A stretch of DNA of 6,255 bases from positions 1 to 6,255 of the forward strand of contig DKWR01000005.1 of the NCBI GenBank assembly GCA_002491825.1. Direction: 5' to 3'. Made by a program: the position numbers and the translations under genes. Origin of the DNA: Ruminococcaceae bacterium UBA7147. GTDB lineage: Bacteria; Bacillota; Clostridia; Oscillospirales; Acutalibacteraceae. Under the pieces are notes generated by a model. The model was not told the origin of the DNA, searched no databases, and saw nothing but the letters and a program-made list of their open reading frames with translations. Shown one piece after another: positions 5,173 through 6,255 of this stretch. Within the stretch, counting starts at the first letter, position 1, and every line of letters begins with the position of its first letter.

Positions 5173-6000
5173 TTAAGCAGATTTTTCTTCGTCAGTTATT
5201 TGCTTTTTGGGAATTCGTATTGTGTATTCGATAAAATTGTCTGTATCGGTTTTGTCCGATTGTGCGTCTATTCCCGCAAGACGCATTGTATCAATAGCTT
5301 TGTTGATTGTGTTTACAAATATTCTAACGTCCTTTATCACCGCTTTACTTGTGCCCTGTTTTTTGTTGTTTTTAGGGCTTGAATTGAGCATCAGATTTAT
5401 AAGGTTTTCTGACTGCTGTACGTTGAGGTTTTCGGAGATGATTTTCGAGAGAGCCTCTCGTCTTGCACCTTCATCACCGAGCTTTAACAGCGCTCTTGCG
5501 TGACGTTCGCTCAGACCTGCGTTTTCAATCCACTCCTGTTCTTCATATGTAAGTCTTAACAAACGGAGCTTGTTTGCAATTGTGGACTGTGTTTTGCCGA
5601 GCTTAACAGCCGCCTCCTGTTGGGTCAGTCCGTATCTGCGTATCAGCCTTGAAACTCCACGAGCTTCCTCGAACATTCCGAGGTCGCTTCGTTGGAGATT
5701 TTCAAGGAGAGCATATACTGCTGACTCTTTTTCAGAGCACTTGATTACTATGCAGGGAACTTTCCGAAGTCCTGCCATTACGGAAGCACGTAGCCGCCTT
5801 TCACCCGCTATCAGCTCATATTCCGTAGTGCTCACCTTTCTTACGGTAAGGGGTTGAAGAATACCGTTTTCGGCAATTGACTGCGACAGAGCGTTGAGGT
5901 CCTCTTCATTGAAAACCTTTCTGGGCTGGGCTTTGTTAGGTCTGATTTTTATAATCGGTATGTCAGAGATTTTGTTTTCATTTTTTAATATAAAATTCAA
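5173..6000 (-). CDS. noc: ParB-family nucleoid occlusion protein (Noc)
   Basis: This 275-residue ParB paralogue has the CTP-binding boxes GERRLRA (66-72) and ENLQRSD (100-106). Its helix-turn-helix (125-150) contains GKTQSTIANKLRLL. The residues that separate Noc from ParB are Noc-like: Gln138, Lys144 and Arg166 (SERHAR), where the ParB in this window has Arg, Ser and Gly. The C-terminal region KDVRIFVNTINKAIDTM (223-239) and IRIPKK (261-266) also resembles Bacillus Noc. Noc binds its own DNA sites and blocks division septa over the nucleoid. The start is TTG with only a GGGG at 9-nt spacing, and an in-frame stop lies 30 nt upstream, so no longer version exists. Only about ten residues precede the ParB fold, so the amphipathic membrane-targeting extension of Bacillus Noc seems absent. 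A strong terminator separates it from parAB. Confidence 0.88.
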   Translation of the reverse strand: MNFILKNENKISDIPIIKIRPNKAQPRKVFNEEDLNALSQSIAENGILQPLTVRKVSTTEYELIAGERRLRASVMAGLRKVPCIVIKCSEKESAVYALLENLQRSDLGMFEEARGVSRLIRRYGLTQQEAAVKLGKTQSTIANKLRLLRLTYEEQEWIENAGLSERHARALLKLGDEGARREALSKIISENLNVQQSENLINLMLNSSPKNNKKQGTSKAVIKDVRIFVNTINKAIDTMRLAGIDAQSDKTDTDNFIEYTIRIPKKQITDEEKSA

Positions 6001-6050
6001 ACCTATTCGCCCCGTGTCCTCATTTGTCCTTCAGGGGTTGTCCCTGTGCT

Positions 6051-6056
6051 ATTATA
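6051..6056 (-). promoter_or_regulatory. Candidate -10 box for noc
   Basis: A perfect TATAAT on the minus strand would give a leader of about 45 nt before the noc TTG. The box is part of a palindrome (TATTATAATA), so it reads the same way on the plus strand. No recognisable -35 lies at the right distance on the minus strand. Confidence 0.3.
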
Positions 6057-6198
6057 ATAACACTTTGCCTGTGCGATGTGTGTCGGTTTGTGAGCAACTT
6101 TTTTATATAGTTTTGGTAAAAAATGGTAATATCTTAAAATATTTGTCGATATTTGTATTTTGTATTTAATTAAGGAGAAATTTTAAACTATAATTTAG

Positions 6199-6218
6199 CG
6201 TTGGAGTAATAGCCAACG
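6199..6218. repeat. Palindrome upstream of noc
   Basis: CGTTGG (6199-6204) and CCAACG (6213-6218) form a perfect 6-bp stem around an 8-nt loop. It lies 9 bp from the larger palindrome at 6228-6247. It may be part of the 3' end of a gene lying outside the window or of an intergenic repeat. Confidence 0.4.
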
Positions 6219-6227
6219 TTGACGTAT

Positions 6228-6247
6228 GGACACGGCGTGCCGTGTCC
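6228..6247. repeat. Palindrome GGACACGGC / GCCGTGTCC at right edge
   Basis: Two perfect 9-bp arms flank a two-base centre (GT). This is the same 9+2+9 geometry as the ends of the elements at 92-170 and 3167-3246, and it also begins with GGA and ends with TCC. The preceding GTAT partly resembles the TGTAGG edge of those elements. If it is one end of a longer element, the other end is beyond the window. Confidence 0.6.
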
Positions 6248-6255
6248 ACACAAAA

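Noticed and set aside
6173..6178. AAGGAG on the plus strand suggesting a gene start
   Set aside because: No start codon at suitable spacing opens a usable reading frame before the window ends.
1..6255. Replication origin within the window
   Set aside because: Gene content is origin-proximal, but I saw no cluster of DnaA boxes; only isolated imperfect matches such as CTATCCACT near 256.

Overview
The window reads as an origin-proximal segment of a low-to-moderate G+C Firmicute, most likely a clostridial lineage such as Oscillospiraceae/Ruminococcus. The lineage is inferred from gene content, AT-rich intergenic DNA, strong AGGAG-type ribosome binding sites and a perfect Firmicutes-type parS site, not from any search. 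All six protein genes lie on the minus strand, so the biological order runs from the right edge to the left: noc, parA (soj), parB (spo0J), serS, a small membrane protein gene, and an lgt-family gene.

Region by region: 1-363 has no gene; it holds an inverted-repeat element, a small palindrome and the terminator of the lgt-family gene. 364-1182 encodes the lgt-family integral membrane protein. 1183-1257 holds a hairpin plus U-tract directly before its ribosome binding site. 1258-1614 is a DUF4190-like membrane protein with its own good promoter. 1829-3115 is seryl-tRNA synthetase. 3167-3246 is a second copy of the inverted-repeat element. 3260-4108 and 4101-4874 are parB and parA, overlapping by 8 nt. 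4875-5172 carries the parAB promoter, parS, a strong intrinsic terminator and two further hairpins. 5173-6000 is noc. 6001-6255 is non-coding, with two more palindromes.

parA, parB and parS form a chromosome segregation system. ParB should load at parS as a CTP-dependent clamp, and ParA should act on the ParB-DNA complexes. The upstream parB paralogue has Noc-type specificity residues in its helix-turn-helix region and is probably the nucleoid occlusion factor. serS, the DUF4190-like gene and the lgt-family gene appear to be separate housekeeping or envelope units.

The most interesting non-genic signal is a pair of about 80-bp elements with 26-bp inverted ends. Each end is itself a 9+2+9 palindrome, and compensated base changes in one copy preserve the local palindrome. 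A third palindrome of the same geometry but different sequence lies at the right edge. Among the genes, the lgt-family protein lacks several residues considered important in classical Lgt, and Noc lacks the usual N-terminal membrane-targeting extension. No wholly new system is evident; most of the window is ordinary core genome.
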